Shown: in pieces, positions 42,820 through 51,488 of the stretch
How positions within the stretch are numbered: the first letter of the stretch is position 1
How the letters are laid out: each line of letters begins with the position of its first letter
DNA from: Microlunatus soli
GTDB lineage: Bacteria > Actinomycetota > Actinomycetes > Propionibacteriales > Propionibacteriaceae
Reading direction: 5' to 3'
DNA: 64,000 nucleotides
Assembly (NCBI RefSeq): GCF_900105385.1
Contig: NZ_LT629772.1
Coordinates: 2,790,001-2,854,000 of the forward strand
Made by a program: the position numbers and the translations under genes
The notes under the pieces: generated by a model
Database searches by the model: none
Told to the model about the DNA's origin: nothing
The model's input: the letters and a program-made list of their open reading frames with translations, nothing else

Positions 42820-43737
42820 ATGACCCAGTTCAGCAAGTCCCAGAACGGCCGACAGCTCGACCTCTCCGGCATCATCCCGCCGATGGTCACCGCATTCTCC
42901 CCCACCACCGAGGAGCTCGATCTCGACCTCATCCGTCAGGAGACCGAGTATCTGATCTCCACCGGGGTCGGCGCCATCTGCATCGCAGGGAGCACCGGCG
43001 AGGGGCAGGGCATGTCCGAGGAGGAGATCGGGCTGCTCAACCGGACCGTCGTCGAGCAGGCCGACGGTCGGGTACGCGTGCTTGCTGGCATCATTGCCGA
43101 CTCGACGATCGAAGCCGTCCGCAAGGGTCGAGCGGCCGCGAAGGCAGGGGTTGACGCACTCCAACTGACTCCGCCGCACTACCTGTGGGCGCCGTCGATC
43201 GACAGCCTGGTGCATCACTTCGACGTGATCGGTGATGCCGTGGAACTGCCGTTGTTGATCTACAACGTCATCCCCTGGGTCGACATCGATGTGCATGCGA
43301 TGAACGCGATCATCGACCGCTCCCCCTGGGTACTTGGCGTCAAGCAGAGCGGCGGTGATATGCACAAGGTCGCTGACATGCTGGCCGTGCTGCACGAGAA
43401 GGTGCCGATCACAACCGGCATTGACGACCTGCTCTATCCCACCTTCGTGCTCGGCGTCGACGGTGCAATCACCTGCATGACTGCGGTGTTCCCCCGCGAG
43501 ACCAGGCGACTGTATGAACTCGTCCGGGAGCAGCGGCACGACGAGGCCCTTGCGCTGCATCAGAAACTGCTACCGGTGTGGCGATCCATCGAGGGGCCGG
43601 GGATGCCAGCGAACGCCAAGTACGCACTCTCACTGCTCGGCCGGGACAACGGCGTGGCTCGCAGCCCGATCACACCTCCCGATGAGGATCTCAAGCTACG
43701 TATCCGGACTGAGCTGGAGAAGGCACAGCTGGTGTGA
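42820..43737 (+). CDS. dihydrodipicolinate synthase (DapA) family protein 2
   Basis: Encodes 305 residues, 33 bp after the first DapA-family gene. It has IIPPMVTAFSPTTEELD, the CIAGSTGEGQGM loop near residue 55, YNVIPWVDIDVH near 147 and the Schiff-base lysine in VLGVKQSGGD near 173. Similarity to the preceding protein is clear but limited, so they are not a recent duplication. The two may act on stereoisomers or successive intermediates, or form a mixed tetramer (inference). A 43746-43788 inverted repeat (8-bp GCCGAGTG arms) follows the stop. Confidence 0.87.
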   Translation: MTQFSKSQNGRQLDLSGIIPPMVTAFSPTTEELDLDLIRQETEYLISTGVGAICIAGSTGEGQGMSEEEIGLLNRTVVEQADGRVRVLAGIIADSTIEAVRKGRAAAKAGVDALQLTPPHYLWAPSIDSLVHHFDVIGDAVELPLLIYNVIPWVDIDVHAMNAIIDRSPWVLGVKQSGGDMHKVADMLAVLHEKVPITTGIDDLLYPTFVLGVDGAITCMTAVFPRETRRLYELVREQRHDEALALHQKLLPVWRSIEGPGMPANAKYALSLLGRDNGVARSPITPPDEDLKLRIRTELEKAQLV

Positions 43738-43795
43738 TCACAGTCGCCGAGTGTCCAGGATCGTCAGCAGCCGGTCCGGGCACTCGGCTGTGTTC

Positions 43796-43801
43796 TATAA
43801 T
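43796..43801 (+). promoter_or_regulatory. -10 box (TATAAT) of the GntR gene
   Basis: An exact TATAAT, rare in this GC-rich sequence, 31 bp upstream of the GTG at 43832; no convincing -35. It suggests the regulator has its own promoter besides the cluster transcript. Confidence 0.5.
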
Positions 43802-43831
43802 CCGAGCCGACCGCCGTTGAAGGAGGCTAGC

Positions 43832-44536
43832 GTGGCGCGACCCCGACGACGGGTGACCGAGGATGTACTCACGGTCCTTCGCGGCCAAGCGGAGAAGCTC
43901 CCGATCGGGGCGAAGATGCCGACCGAATCGCAGATCGTCGAGGAGCACGGGGTCAGCAGGCAGACCGCGCGCGAGGTGTTCGCGATCCTCCAGTCCGAGG
44001 GCTACGTCGAGATCCAACACGGCAAGGGTGCCTTCATCGTGGACAAGTCGGCAAACGACGTGGCCAGGTTTCAAGGATGGTTCCGAGGCAACCAGTTCGA
44101 GATCGCTGAGCTGCTGGAGATGCGTGCCGCTGTCGAGCCATACGTTGCCGAGCTGGCCGCCGCCCGGATGACCGGCGATGATCTTGAACGCCTGCACGCC
44201 TCGGTCGAGGAGTTCGAAGCAATCCTGCGAGGGGACGATGTCGACGCGAAGGTTGCGGCGGACGAGGCATTCCACTCATTGATCATGAAAGCCAGCGGCA
44301 ACAAGGGGCTCACCACCTTCTACGAGACCTTCATCCCGAGCCTGCGGGAGTATCGCAAGCGCGTCTTCTCGCCGCCCGCCGATCCATTGCTCGCGTTGCC
44401 CCACCACCAACGGATCTATCAGGCGATCTCCGACAGAGATCCGCGTAATGCGTACGAACAGATGCGCGATCACATCGAACATTCGCGGCTGGACGTCCGC
44501 AGGCTTGCGAGCGAAGCACCGTCCGCCTCGGACTGA
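43832..44536 (+). CDS. GntR/FadR family transcriptional regulator
   Basis: Encodes 234 residues from a GTG preceded by AAGGAGG; upstream open frame overlaps the DapA gene and is ignored. The winged helix (MPTESQIVEEHGVSRQTARE, then FAILQSEGYVEIQHGKGAFI) spans about residues 29-70. The FCD effector domain follows, with its metal/ligand residues in the DEAFHSLIMKASGN segment and the terminal PHHQRIYQAISDRDPRNAYE helices. FadR-type GntR proteins sense carboxylates. It most likely controls the MHS transporter and the two DapA-family genes through the 21-bp dyad at 40283. Confidence 0.92.
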   Translation: MARPRRRVTEDVLTVLRGQAEKLPIGAKMPTESQIVEEHGVSRQTAREVFAILQSEGYVEIQHGKGAFIVDKSANDVARFQGWFRGNQFEIAELLEMRAAVEPYVAELAAARMTGDDLERLHASVEEFEAILRGDDVDAKVAADEAFHSLIMKASGNKGLTTFYETFIPSLREYRKRVFSPPADPLLALPHHQRIYQAISDRDPRNAYEQMRDHIEHSRLDVRRLASEAPSASD

Positions 44537-44573
44537 AAGCGCCGCGATCCGCCCACCGGGTTCTGGCAACGAC

Positions 44574-46217
44574 TCAGCCGGCTTCGGGTATGGGCGCGCT
44601 GGTGTGCCAGATGTGTTGGGCGAACTGTCCACGACCGAGGTCGTGGCCGCCGGTCGCGTTGACCAGAAACACTCTGCCGTCCGGCGCCCGGAACAAGAAC
44701 GTCCCGGGCTCGGCTCGTCGCCGTTTCCACAGTGCGTGGGTGATCACATTGTGTTCCCGGCGGCCGGTGGGGCCGAGGTTGTCTTCCCTGGTCTGGGCCG
44801 GGATGCCGTCGACGTAGGGGATGTTGTGGTCAAGATCAAGACGACGCCCGATCGACCCGGAGAACGGGAACATGCTGCCGGGGTATTTCAGGAACAGGCG
44901 TTCCCGCATCGCCCGCGGGATCTCATAGGAGTCCACGGGTGTCAGGTCGACCGATAGGTCGACGACGGGTTTGACGGTGAGGTTGCAGTTGCCGAGCCAG
45001 TCGGCGACCAGGGTGGAGACCATGGGGCCGATGTCTTCCACCCGGGTGACACCGAGTCCGGTGTCGAGGGTCTCTTTGGCGATGTGGACGTAGAGGGTGG
45101 CGTCGGGCCGGAACTTCGCCGGATCGATCTGGCCGATCGCAGCGAGCGCGAGTTCGGCGAGCCGGTGGTCTTGATCAACACGCGGGAACCGATCGGTCGT
45201 GCCGTCGTCGCCCTGAGGGTCCGGCGGCGGTTCGTCCTCGGAGTCGGGATCATCGGGTGGCGGTTCACTCGCGTCATGATCATGCGGTTGCGAGCCTGCC
45301 TGATCGGACGCGGACGGCCGGCGGACCGTGTCACTCGCTGCTGGTTCCGGGCAGAGGGAGTCGTCGTCAGGATCGGGATCGAACAGCGTGGGTTCGGTGT
45401 CTTCGGCGATCATCCGCACCGCGTCCAGCGGGTTGGCCAGAATGTCGACGGCAGCGGCCATCCGTTCGTCTTTGGTACCGGTGTGTCCGCAGCGGGCCAG
45501 GATGTCGGCGATTCGGGCGACCTGGGCATAGAACCGGATCACGGCCGGGGTCTTGGCCTTGATGAACATCCCTTTGATGCCATGGTCGTTGCTCTGGTTG
45601 ATCCAGACCCCGACATCCTCGGCTGCCTGCTCGGCCAGCTTGGCGATGTTGTCGGCGTCGACCCGGATGATGACGGCGTCGAGTTGGCTCATCAGCCGGC
45701 CGTAGCTGAACCGGCCGACCAGCTCGGCAATCGAGCGGTCAACCTCCAGTGCTTGCTCCACAGTCAGGTGATGGGTGTGGCGGGCGATGGTCTGGCAGTC
45801 CAGGGCGGCGACCTCGTAGTGGCAGAGCCGGGCCCAGAGTCGGGGGAAGCGGTGGCGCAGGTCCAGGGCGTCGGCGATGATCCGTTCGGTGGTGCCGGTG
45901 GATTTGTGCAGGGTGCCGGCCAGGTCGGTGACGCAGAATCGGGCGAGTTCTGGGGTGCCGTCGCCGCCGGGGTGGATGGGCCGGTCGCCGCCGGGGAGGG
46001 CGAGTTGATGCGGGGCGATACCGTCGGCGGGGTGTTGGTCGGCGAAGGTCGCGGCGAGTTGGAGTCGGTTGGCTCCGGTGACGCGTTCGAGTCGGTCGGC
46101 TGCTTCGATCTGGGTGAGGAGTTGGTCGGTGGTCAGGCAGGCCGGGTCGACACCGGGCCCGGTGAGGGTGGTGTCGATCAGTCTGCTGCCATCGATCATG
46201 TGATCAACACTAGACAC
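44574..46217 (-). CDS. HNH endonuclease, DUF222 / 13E12 repeat family
   Basis: Encodes 547 residues. The DUF222 domain fills the N-terminal 270 residues, with the characteristic SFGRLM-type stretch (VGRFSYGRLMSQLDAVIIRVD) and KAKTPAVIRFYAQV. A disordered Asp/Pro/Glu-rich linker covers about 280-345. The C-terminal HNH nuclease motif is LDLDHNIPYVDG, then TREDNLGPTGRREHNVITHALWKRR (about 470-515). Actinobacterial genomes often carry many such genes and they may belong to selfish or defence-related elements; no partner is visible here. The GTG start at 46217 has no clear RBS; an in-frame ATG at 46199 is an alternative. Confidence 0.88.
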   Translation of the reverse strand: MSSVDHMIDGSRLIDTTLTGPGVDPACLTTDQLLTQIEAADRLERVTGANRLQLAATFADQHPADGIAPHQLALPGGDRPIHPGGDGTPELARFCVTDLAGTLHKSTGTTERIIADALDLRHRFPRLWARLCHYEVAALDCQTIARHTHHLTVEQALEVDRSIAELVGRFSYGRLMSQLDAVIIRVDADNIAKLAEQAAEDVGVWINQSNDHGIKGMFIKAKTPAVIRFYAQVARIADILARCGHTGTKDERMAAAVDILANPLDAVRMIAEDTEPTLFDPDPDDDSLCPEPAASDTVRRPSASDQAGSQPHDHDASEPPPDDPDSEDEPPPDPQGDDGTTDRFPRVDQDHRLAELALAAIGQIDPAKFRPDATLYVHIAKETLDTGLGVTRVEDIGPMVSTLVADWLGNCNLTVKPVVDLSVDLTPVDSYEIPRAMRERLFLKYPGSMFPFSGSIGRRLDLDHNIPYVDGIPAQTREDNLGPTGRREHNVITHALWKRRRAEPGTFLFRAPDGRVFLVNATGGHDLGRGQFAQHIWHTSAPIPEAG

Positions 46218-46269
46218 TGGTTCTGACAGTTTGTGCTAGTCGGGATCCCAAGCCAGCAACAGATATCCA

Positions 46270-46290
46270 CAGATTCTGAGGGAGAATCTG
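46270..46290 (-). terminator. hairpin downstream of the APH-like gene
   Basis: CAGATTCT (46270-46277) and AGAATCTG (46283-46290) form a perfect 8-bp stem with a 5-base loop in the 213-bp gap between the APH-like and HNH genes. No clear T-tract on the minus strand. Confidence 0.4.
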
Positions 46291-46305
46291 AAGCTCAAGC
46301 CGACT

Positions 46306-46327
46306 GCCCCTCGACAGGGTCAGGGCC
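46306..46327. repeat. dispersed 21-bp repeat, copy 4 (intergenic)
   Basis: CCCCTCGACAGGGTCAGGGC here is a diverged copy of the repeat, next to the hairpin. It is not translated in a real gene. Confidence 0.5.
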
Positions 46328-46430
46328 TTGTGTTTTGATCACCGAGGTGTTTCGACCATCGAGTTGGTGCCGTTCGACAAACCGAGGGCGTCTTCTTGAT
46401 CATCGAGTCGGCGGCGACGGGAGTTCACCG

Positions 46431-47381
46431 TCAGTCCTGCTGGAGGAGCTGTCTCCATCGATCCGGGACGGCAGTCGTGAAGAACCTCAGGATCTCGAGC
46501 AACCGTGCTCCTCTCGGCGCGGACCAGTTGCGGGTCTCCGAGCTGGACGGCCTGCCGAGCAGTTTGGCCAGAGCGAAGAACAGCTGATACCAGAGCACGC
46601 TCGCCTCGAGCGCTGCGACCTCAGCCGGAGTTCGTTGCCGGCAGGCGACCTGGCGATAGGCGTCCACCACGTCGGGAAGCGCCGACGTTCGGAACCCTGC
46701 CAGGTCACGCATCGGTTCACCCCAACAGGCAGAACCCCAGTCGATGATCGCGGACACGTCTCCGGAATCGTTGAGGATCAGATTCGACGGCATCACATCC
46801 CCGTGCAGCAGTACCGGCTCCGAACGGCGCGCACCCCTGGACTCCAGCAGACTGAACCACCGCTGCAACCATCCAGCTTGGGTGCGGCCGATCTCGCCAC
46901 CACTGGTCAACTCGTCGAGCAGTTCCTCGACGGAGAAATCGGCGGTCCCAACGCTTCGGACGGACGTCTCGACGTCTCTGCGAATCGCATGCAGGCCGGT
47001 CAGGATCTCGAACAGCGAACCGTAGATCCGATCGCCGCCGTCCGCCAGGGAGGGCAGGTCCCCGATCTCTCGCCCGTGCAGTCGTTCCAGCACGATGTAG
47101 CTGTTGTCGCCGAGTTCGTGTGTCGCATCGAAGCTCACGAGCTCGGCCGTCGGAATCCCTCGATCCCGTACCAGGCCGATGACCTCCGCCTCCTTGACGA
47201 GCCGCTCCTCGAAGCGTCGCTGCCGCGGCAGTCGGAGAACAAGGTCGCTGCCCAGATAGATCGTGAGATTGACCTGTCCCTGTCGCGGCGCAACGGTCAC
47301 CTCCCGATCCGGGACGCCGAATCGTCGAGCGACCGCGCGAACAGTGTCGGCGAACTCATCCGGAACTGCAGAAACGTCCAC
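46431..47381 (-). CDS. aminoglycoside phosphotransferase (APH)-like kinase
   Basis: Encodes 316 residues. I start at the GTG at 47381 (AGAAGGG about 8 nt upstream); the frame stays open to 47564 but that would overlap the next gene. Kinase marks are LTIYLGSDLVLRLPRQ with the ATP-binding lysine/arginine strand, YIVLERLHGREIGDLPSL, the catalytic loop HGDVMPSNLILN (near residue 210) and the DFG-equivalent IIDWGSACWG. The family phosphorylates antibiotics, but most genomic members act on other small molecules or are of unknown role, so resistance should not be assumed. It lies in an operon with a SnoaL-like gene. Confidence 0.88.
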   Translation of the reverse strand: MDVSAVPDEFADTVRAVARRFGVPDREVTVAPRQGQVNLTIYLGSDLVLRLPRQRRFEERLVKEAEVIGLVRDRGIPTAELVSFDATHELGDNSYIVLERLHGREIGDLPSLADGGDRIYGSLFEILTGLHAIRRDVETSVRSVGTADFSVEELLDELTSGGEIGRTQAGWLQRWFSLLESRGARRSEPVLLHGDVMPSNLILNDSGDVSAIIDWGSACWGEPMRDLAGFRTSALPDVVDAYRQVACRQRTPAEVAALEASVLWYQLFFALAKLLGRPSSSETRNWSAPRGARLLEILRFFTTAVPDRWRQLLQQD

Positions 47382-47463
47382 CTCGTCACCCTTCTCCGCC
47401 GGTACGACGCCGCAGGGACTTCCCTTCACCGTAACGGGCGATTCGACGATCGGGCCCGACAGG

Positions 47464-47865
47464 CTAGGGCCGGCTCGGGTGCAGCGGTCTGCGCCGTGGC
47501 AGCACGACGCGTCGAGCGATCCGCCAACCCTCAGGTGTCCGGACCAGCTCGTCCTCGTAGACAACCGCGGCCACCGAACCGTCGGTCAGCACACCGAGGC
47601 CCTTGCTGACGGCCGAGGCGACATCGTCCTCCAGAGCGACCACAACGATGTTGGTCACCAGGTGGCCCACCGGATTCCGGTCGCCGAGCTGCCGGCCGGC
47701 GTCCGTCATCGCCTGCGGACCGACCAGGACACCGCCGCCGAGCGCGGTGACGTCATAGACGACATCTGCGGTGACCAGCTCGTCGAGCCGGTCGAATCGG
47801 CCCTCGTCCATCAGGTGGCCGTGCAGGTTGATCAACTCGTGGATCCGCAGCCGGTCGTCGGTCAC
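47464..47865 (-). CDS. SnoaL-like / NTF2-like domain protein
   Basis: Encodes 133 residues from a GTG. The fold pattern of the SnoaL-like group is present: IHELINLHGHLMDEGRFDRL then LVTADVVYDV (N-terminal helices and first strand), VGHLVTNIVVVALEDDVASA, and a final YEDELVRTPEGWRIARRVVLPRR strand pair with the conserved Trp. Members include steroid isomerases, polyketide cyclases and dehydratases; no catalytic assignment is safe. It is soluble and cytoplasmic, 40 bp downstream of nudC and 82 bp upstream of the APH-like gene, all on the same strand. Confidence 0.85.
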   Translation of the reverse strand: MTDDRLRIHELINLHGHLMDEGRFDRLDELVTADVVYDVTALGGGVLVGPQAMTDAGRQLGDRNPVGHLVTNIVVVALEDDVASAVSKGLGVLTDGSVAAVVYEDELVRTPEGWRIARRVVLPRRRPLHPSRP

Positions 47866-47905
47866 GACAGCACCGCTTCAGATCCTCGATCCGGCGCGAA
47901 GTTGA

Positions 47906-48793
47906 TCATGGCCGGATCGACTCCAGCCAACCGCTCATCAGCCAGGACGAGATCGACCATCCGCTGACCGGCCCGTTGAGCCGCGGGAACAGCACCTGCC
48001 GGGCCTCCTCCCGGGTGAACCAGTGCGCCTCGGCGATCTCCACCGGATCGATGGTGATCTCCTGATCCCGCGCGGTGCCGTAGAAGCCCACCATCAGACT
48101 GGACGGGAACGGCCACGGCTGACTGGCGGCATACCGTACGGTGTCGACCGCGACCGAGGTCTCCTCCATCACCTCACGTCGGACAGCGTCCTCCAGCGCC
48201 TCGCCCGGCTCGACGAAGCCGGCCAGAGTCGAGAACCGTCCCTCCGGCCAGCCGGCGCCACGGCCGAGCAGCGCCCGGTCCTGATCATCGGTGATCAACA
48301 TGATCACTGCCGGGTCGGTGCGGGGAAAGTGTTGAGCCGAGCATTCCGGACACTGGCGGACGTGACCGGCCGCGACGATCTCGGTCGGTGCGCCGCAGCG
48401 CGCACACCGCGGATGCGTCCGGTGCCAGTTGGCGATCCCGACCGCCTGGGCGAGCAGGCTGCCGTCCAGCGCTGTCAACGTCGGCAACAGGTCGCGTACC
48501 GGCGTCGGCTGCAACTCCTCGGCCGACTGCTCGACGATCACCGCCCACCAGGCGGTCTGCTCGGGGTCCTCACCGGTCAGCCCGAGGAAGATCCGTTCCC
48601 CCTCCGGCGCCTCGTCGGAGGCCAACCATCGCGGTGCACCGTCGACGGCTCCGACACTGCTGCCGTCGACCACTGCGACGCGGCTGGTCGGCGACTTCCA
48701 CAGCGCATCCAACCGGGCTGGGTCGCTCCGCACCTCGGCGGCCCGGTCGATCTGCTCGGACCAGAAGGCGAATTCGGGGTGCGACACAGTCAT
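47906..48793 (-). CDS. nudC: NADH pyrophosphatase (NudC-type NUDIX hydrolase)
   Basis: Encodes 295 residues. I use the ATG at 48793; the frame open to 48847 adds a non-conserved extension. The NudC zinc ribbon is CARCGAPTEIVAAGHVRQCPEC (first Cys near residue 130; shown in two parts: CARCG and QCPEC). The NUDIX box follows as GFVEPGEALEDAVRREVMEE, then the NudC-specific SQPWPFPSSLM. It hydrolyses NADH to NMNH and AMP in the cytoplasm, or removes NAD caps from RNA in some bacteria. Metal ligands in the NUDIX box (E-x-x-E-E) are intact. It heads the run of three minus-strand genes. Confidence 0.92.
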   Translation of the reverse strand: MTVSHPEFAFWSEQIDRAAEVRSDPARLDALWKSPTSRVAVVDGSSVGAVDGAPRWLASDEAPEGERIFLGLTGEDPEQTAWWAVIVEQSAEELQPTPVRDLLPTLTALDGSLLAQAVGIANWHRTHPRCARCGAPTEIVAAGHVRQCPECSAQHFPRTDPAVIMLITDDQDRALLGRGAGWPEGRFSTLAGFVEPGEALEDAVRREVMEETSVAVDTVRYAASQPWPFPSSLMVGFYGTARDQEITIDPVEIAEAHWFTREEARQVLFPRLNGPVSGWSISSWLMSGWLESIRP

Positions 48794-48994
48794 GGTTGAC
48801 GAGGCTAGTCGGCAAACCCCGGACACCGTCAGGCGGGTCACCGACACTCGGGACGACCCGTCACCTGGATGTCACTCAGATGTTGCGAGCCGCTGGTTGG
48901 GTCGGCTCCGAGCTCGGCGGGCCGCAGCGCCCGGGAGTGCAAACGAATCAAGCAGCAGGCCTGGCGATCGCGGCCAGGATGATCGGGGGAAAGA

Positions 48995-51331
48995 GTGCGT
49001 CGTCATCTCATTGCGGGCATCGGAGTCTTCGCCCTCTGTGCCGGCAGCATCGCCGCCATGCCGGCCGCCGAAGCCCATGGCCACCGCTACTTCGACCGGA
49101 CCGCCACCTACCCGGTGTACCTGAATAACGGTTCCGATCCACAGGCAGAAACCGTCGCGGAGATCTCCGCCGTCAGCTCCGACGGCAACACCCTGATCTA
49201 CACCGACGCGGTCGCCAAGCAGCTCGGCTTCCTGGACATCACCGATCCGCAGGCACCGCAGGGTCGGGGCACGCTCTCGCTGTCCGAGCTCGGTGACACC
49301 GAGGGCGAGCCGACCTCGGTCGCGGTGCACGGTGACTACGTGCTGGTCGTGATCAACACCAGCGACTCCTTCACCGAGCCGTCCGGTCGGGTCGACATCG
49401 TCCGGGTCTCCGATCATGAACGCGTCCGCAGCATCGAGCTACCCGGCCAGCCCGACTCCATCGCCGTCGCGCCCGACGGCAGCAGCGCAGCCATCGCGAT
49501 CGAGAACGAACGCGACGAGGACGCCGGCGACGGCGGACTGCCGCAACAACCACCGGGACAGCTGACGTTCCTACACGATCTTGACAGCACCGACCCGGCC
49601 GACTGGACCAGCCAGGACGTCGACATCGCCGACGATCTCTCCGGGATCGACGGGATCGACACCCCGCAGGACCCCGAGCCGGAGTACGTCGCCTACTCCC
49701 CCGACTCCAGCAAGGTCGCGTTGACCCTGCAGGAGAACAATGCGATCGCGATCTTCGACCCCACCGACGACAGGATGATCAAGGCGTTCACGGCCGGCAC
49801 CGACACGGTCAGCGGCGTCGACACCAAGGAAGATGATCAGATCGACCCGACCGGGACCATCACCGACGTGCCGCGGGAACCGGACGGCATCACCTGGCTC
49901 GGCGATGATCATCTGGCCACCGCCAACGAGGGCGACTGGAAGGGCGGCACCCGCGGCTGGTCGGTGTTCGACGCGCGGACCGGCAAGGTCGCCTGGGATG
50001 CGGGCAACACCTTCGACCGGGAGGCGATCCGGCTCGGGCTGTATCCGGAGAGCCGTTCGGAGGACAAGGGCACCGAGCCGGAAGGCATCGCCCATGCCGA
50101 ATTCGGCGGCACCCCGTACGTGTTCGTCAGCTCCGAGCGTGGCAACTTCGTAGCGGTCTACGACGTCTCCGACCCGACCGCTCCGCGGTATGTCCAGACG
50201 CTGCCGACCACCAACGGCCCCGAGGGCGTGCTGCCGATCCCGGGTCGCAACCTGCTCGCCGTCTCCAGTGAGGAAGACGACCCGGACAACCTGGTCCGGG
50301 CAAGCGTCGGCCTGTTCTCCTTCGGATCCGAGGCGTCGGGCGCCAAGACGTCTGGGGCGGGGAAACCGTTCTTCCCGTCGATCGAGTCCGCCGACGTCGA
50401 CGGCGCACCCATCCCGTGGAGCGCGCTCGGAGCCCTGACCGCCGACCAAGATCATCCGACCCGGCTCTACAGCACCACCGACGCCGCCTACACCCCGACC
50501 CGGATCCTCGGCATCGACACCGCCCGCACGCCGGCCACCATCGACACCCAGCTGACGATCACCAAGGACGGCAAACCGTACGGGCTGGACGCCGAGGGCA
50601 TCTACCAACGCCCGGACGGCAGCTTCTGGATCGCCGCCGAGGGCGCGACCGGTCCGGAGAACAAACTGGTCGAGGTCGCTGCCGACGGCGCCGTGCAGCA
50701 GGAGATCGGGTTGCCGGCCGAGATCGCCGACCAGCTCGGCAAGCAAGGCCTGGAGGGTGTCACCGCCCAGGTCGTCGACGGCACCGAACAGGTCTACGTC
50801 GCCGTCCAACGTGAACTCTCCGGCGACCCGAAGGGAACCGCGCGGATCGGCCGCTACACCCCGGCCACCAAGACCTGGACCTGGTACGGCTACCCGCTGG
50901 ACAGCACCGCCACCGCCGGCGACTGGATCGGGCTCAGCGAGATCACCGCGGTCGATGATCATCGCCTCGCCGTCATCGAGCGGGACAAGCTGAACGGACC
51001 GGACGCCAAGATCAAGAAGGTCTACACCGTCGAACTTCCCGCCGACAGCACCGGTGGCTCGACCGGAGTCACCCGGACCCCTGCCGACAGCGACGCGATC
51101 AGCGCGACCCTGAAGAAGACCGAAGCCGTCGACGTGCTGCCGTTGCTGCAGAAGACCAACGGCTGGACCCAGGAGAAGCTCGAGGGCCTGACCATCGCCC
51201 GCAACGGCAAGGTGTTCGCGATCACCGACAACGACGGTGTGAAGGACGCGACCGGGGAGACGGTGTTCCTGCGCCTCGGCAACCGCAACCAGATGTTCGG
51301 TCCGTCTCACAAGCCGGGACACCATCACTGA
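48995..51331 (+). CDS. secreted esterase-like activity of phytase family protein
   Basis: Encodes 778 residues from a GTG; the signal peptide is about residues 1-26 (GVFALCAGSIAAMPAAEA). The first half is a propeller-like repeat region with the YVAYSPDSSKVALTLQENN and PEGIAHAEFGGTPYVFVSSERGN blades, as in choice-of-anchor/alkaline-phosphatase-like proteins. The second half contains the phytase-like esterase domain (GLDAEGIYQRPDGSFWIAAE; later a GLSEITAVDDHRLAVIERD motif with conserved acidic residues). A His/Pro/Gly tail ends the protein. Probably a periplasmic/extracellular phosphomonoesterase or esterase; phosphate control is plausible but no Pho box was verified. A strong terminator follows. 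Confidence 0.85.
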   Translation: MRRHLIAGIGVFALCAGSIAAMPAAEAHGHRYFDRTATYPVYLNNGSDPQAETVAEISAVSSDGNTLIYTDAVAKQLGFLDITDPQAPQGRGTLSLSELGDTEGEPTSVAVHGDYVLVVINTSDSFTEPSGRVDIVRVSDHERVRSIELPGQPDSIAVAPDGSSAAIAIENERDEDAGDGGLPQQPPGQLTFLHDLDSTDPADWTSQDVDIADDLSGIDGIDTPQDPEPEYVAYSPDSSKVALTLQENNAIAIFDPTDDRMIKAFTAGTDTVSGVDTKEDDQIDPTGTITDVPREPDGITWLGDDHLATANEGDWKGGTRGWSVFDARTGKVAWDAGNTFDREAIRLGLYPESRSEDKGTEPEGIAHAEFGGTPYVFVSSERGNFVAVYDVSDPTAPRYVQTLPTTNGPEGVLPIPGRNLLAVSSEEDDPDNLVRASVGLFSFGSEASGAKTSGAGKPFFPSIESADVDGAPIPWSALGALTADQDHPTRLYSTTDAAYTPTRILGIDTARTPATIDTQLTITKDGKPYGLDAEGIYQRPDGSFWIAAEGATGPENKLVEVAADGAVQQEIGLPAEIADQLGKQGLEGVTAQVVDGTEQVYVAVQRELSGDPKGTARIGRYTPATKTWTWYGYPLDSTATAGDWIGLSEITAVDDHRLAVIERDKLNGPDAKIKKVYTVELPADSTGGSTGVTRTPADSDAISATLKKTEAVDVLPLLQKTNGWTQEKLEGLTIARNGKVFAITDNDGVKDATGETVFLRLGNRNQMFGPSHKPGHHH

Positions 51332-51358
51332 CGACCGCGCGCCAAGACAAGTCACCGC

Positions 51359-51389
51359 AAGCCCGTCCGACCTGGTGTCGGACGGGCTT
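51359..51389 (+). terminator. strong rho-independent-type hairpin
   Basis: AAGCCCGTCCGAC (51359-51371) pairs with GTCGGACGGGCTT (51377-51389), 13 bp perfect with a 5-base loop, 28 bp after the phytase-like gene stop. It lacks a long T-run but is by far the best hairpin here. Confidence 0.75.
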
Positions 51390-51459
51390 CGGCGTTCCCG
51401 TGCTCGCGAGCCCGGTCGAGCCGGCTTGGGCCTGACCCGAACCACTGCTACTGTTATGG

Positions 51460-51471
51460 TGTACATATACA
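51460..51471. promoter_or_regulatory. GntR (YtrA-type) operator candidate
   Basis: TGTACATATACA matches its reverse complement at 10 of 12 positions (TGTA-N-AT-N-TACA), directly upstream of the YtrA-type regulator gene. YtrA-family operators have similar spaced half-sites. Confidence 0.5.
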
Positions 51472-51488
51472 GTTGACTGGTGGGGAAC

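Noticed and set aside
43746..43788. GCCGAGTG/CACTCGGC inverted repeat as a terminator after the second DapA gene
   Set aside because: 27-base loop and no T-run; the GntR gene continues downstream, so termination is doubtful.
45084..46226. Plus-strand open frame opposite the HNH gene
   Set aside because: Gly/Val-rich shadow of the DUF222 frame; no domain or ribosome binding site.
46431..47381. Antibiotic resistance gene (aminoglycoside phosphotransferase)
   Set aside because: Kinase motifs are general for the APH superfamily, and context (NudC, SnoaL-like) gives no resistance association.
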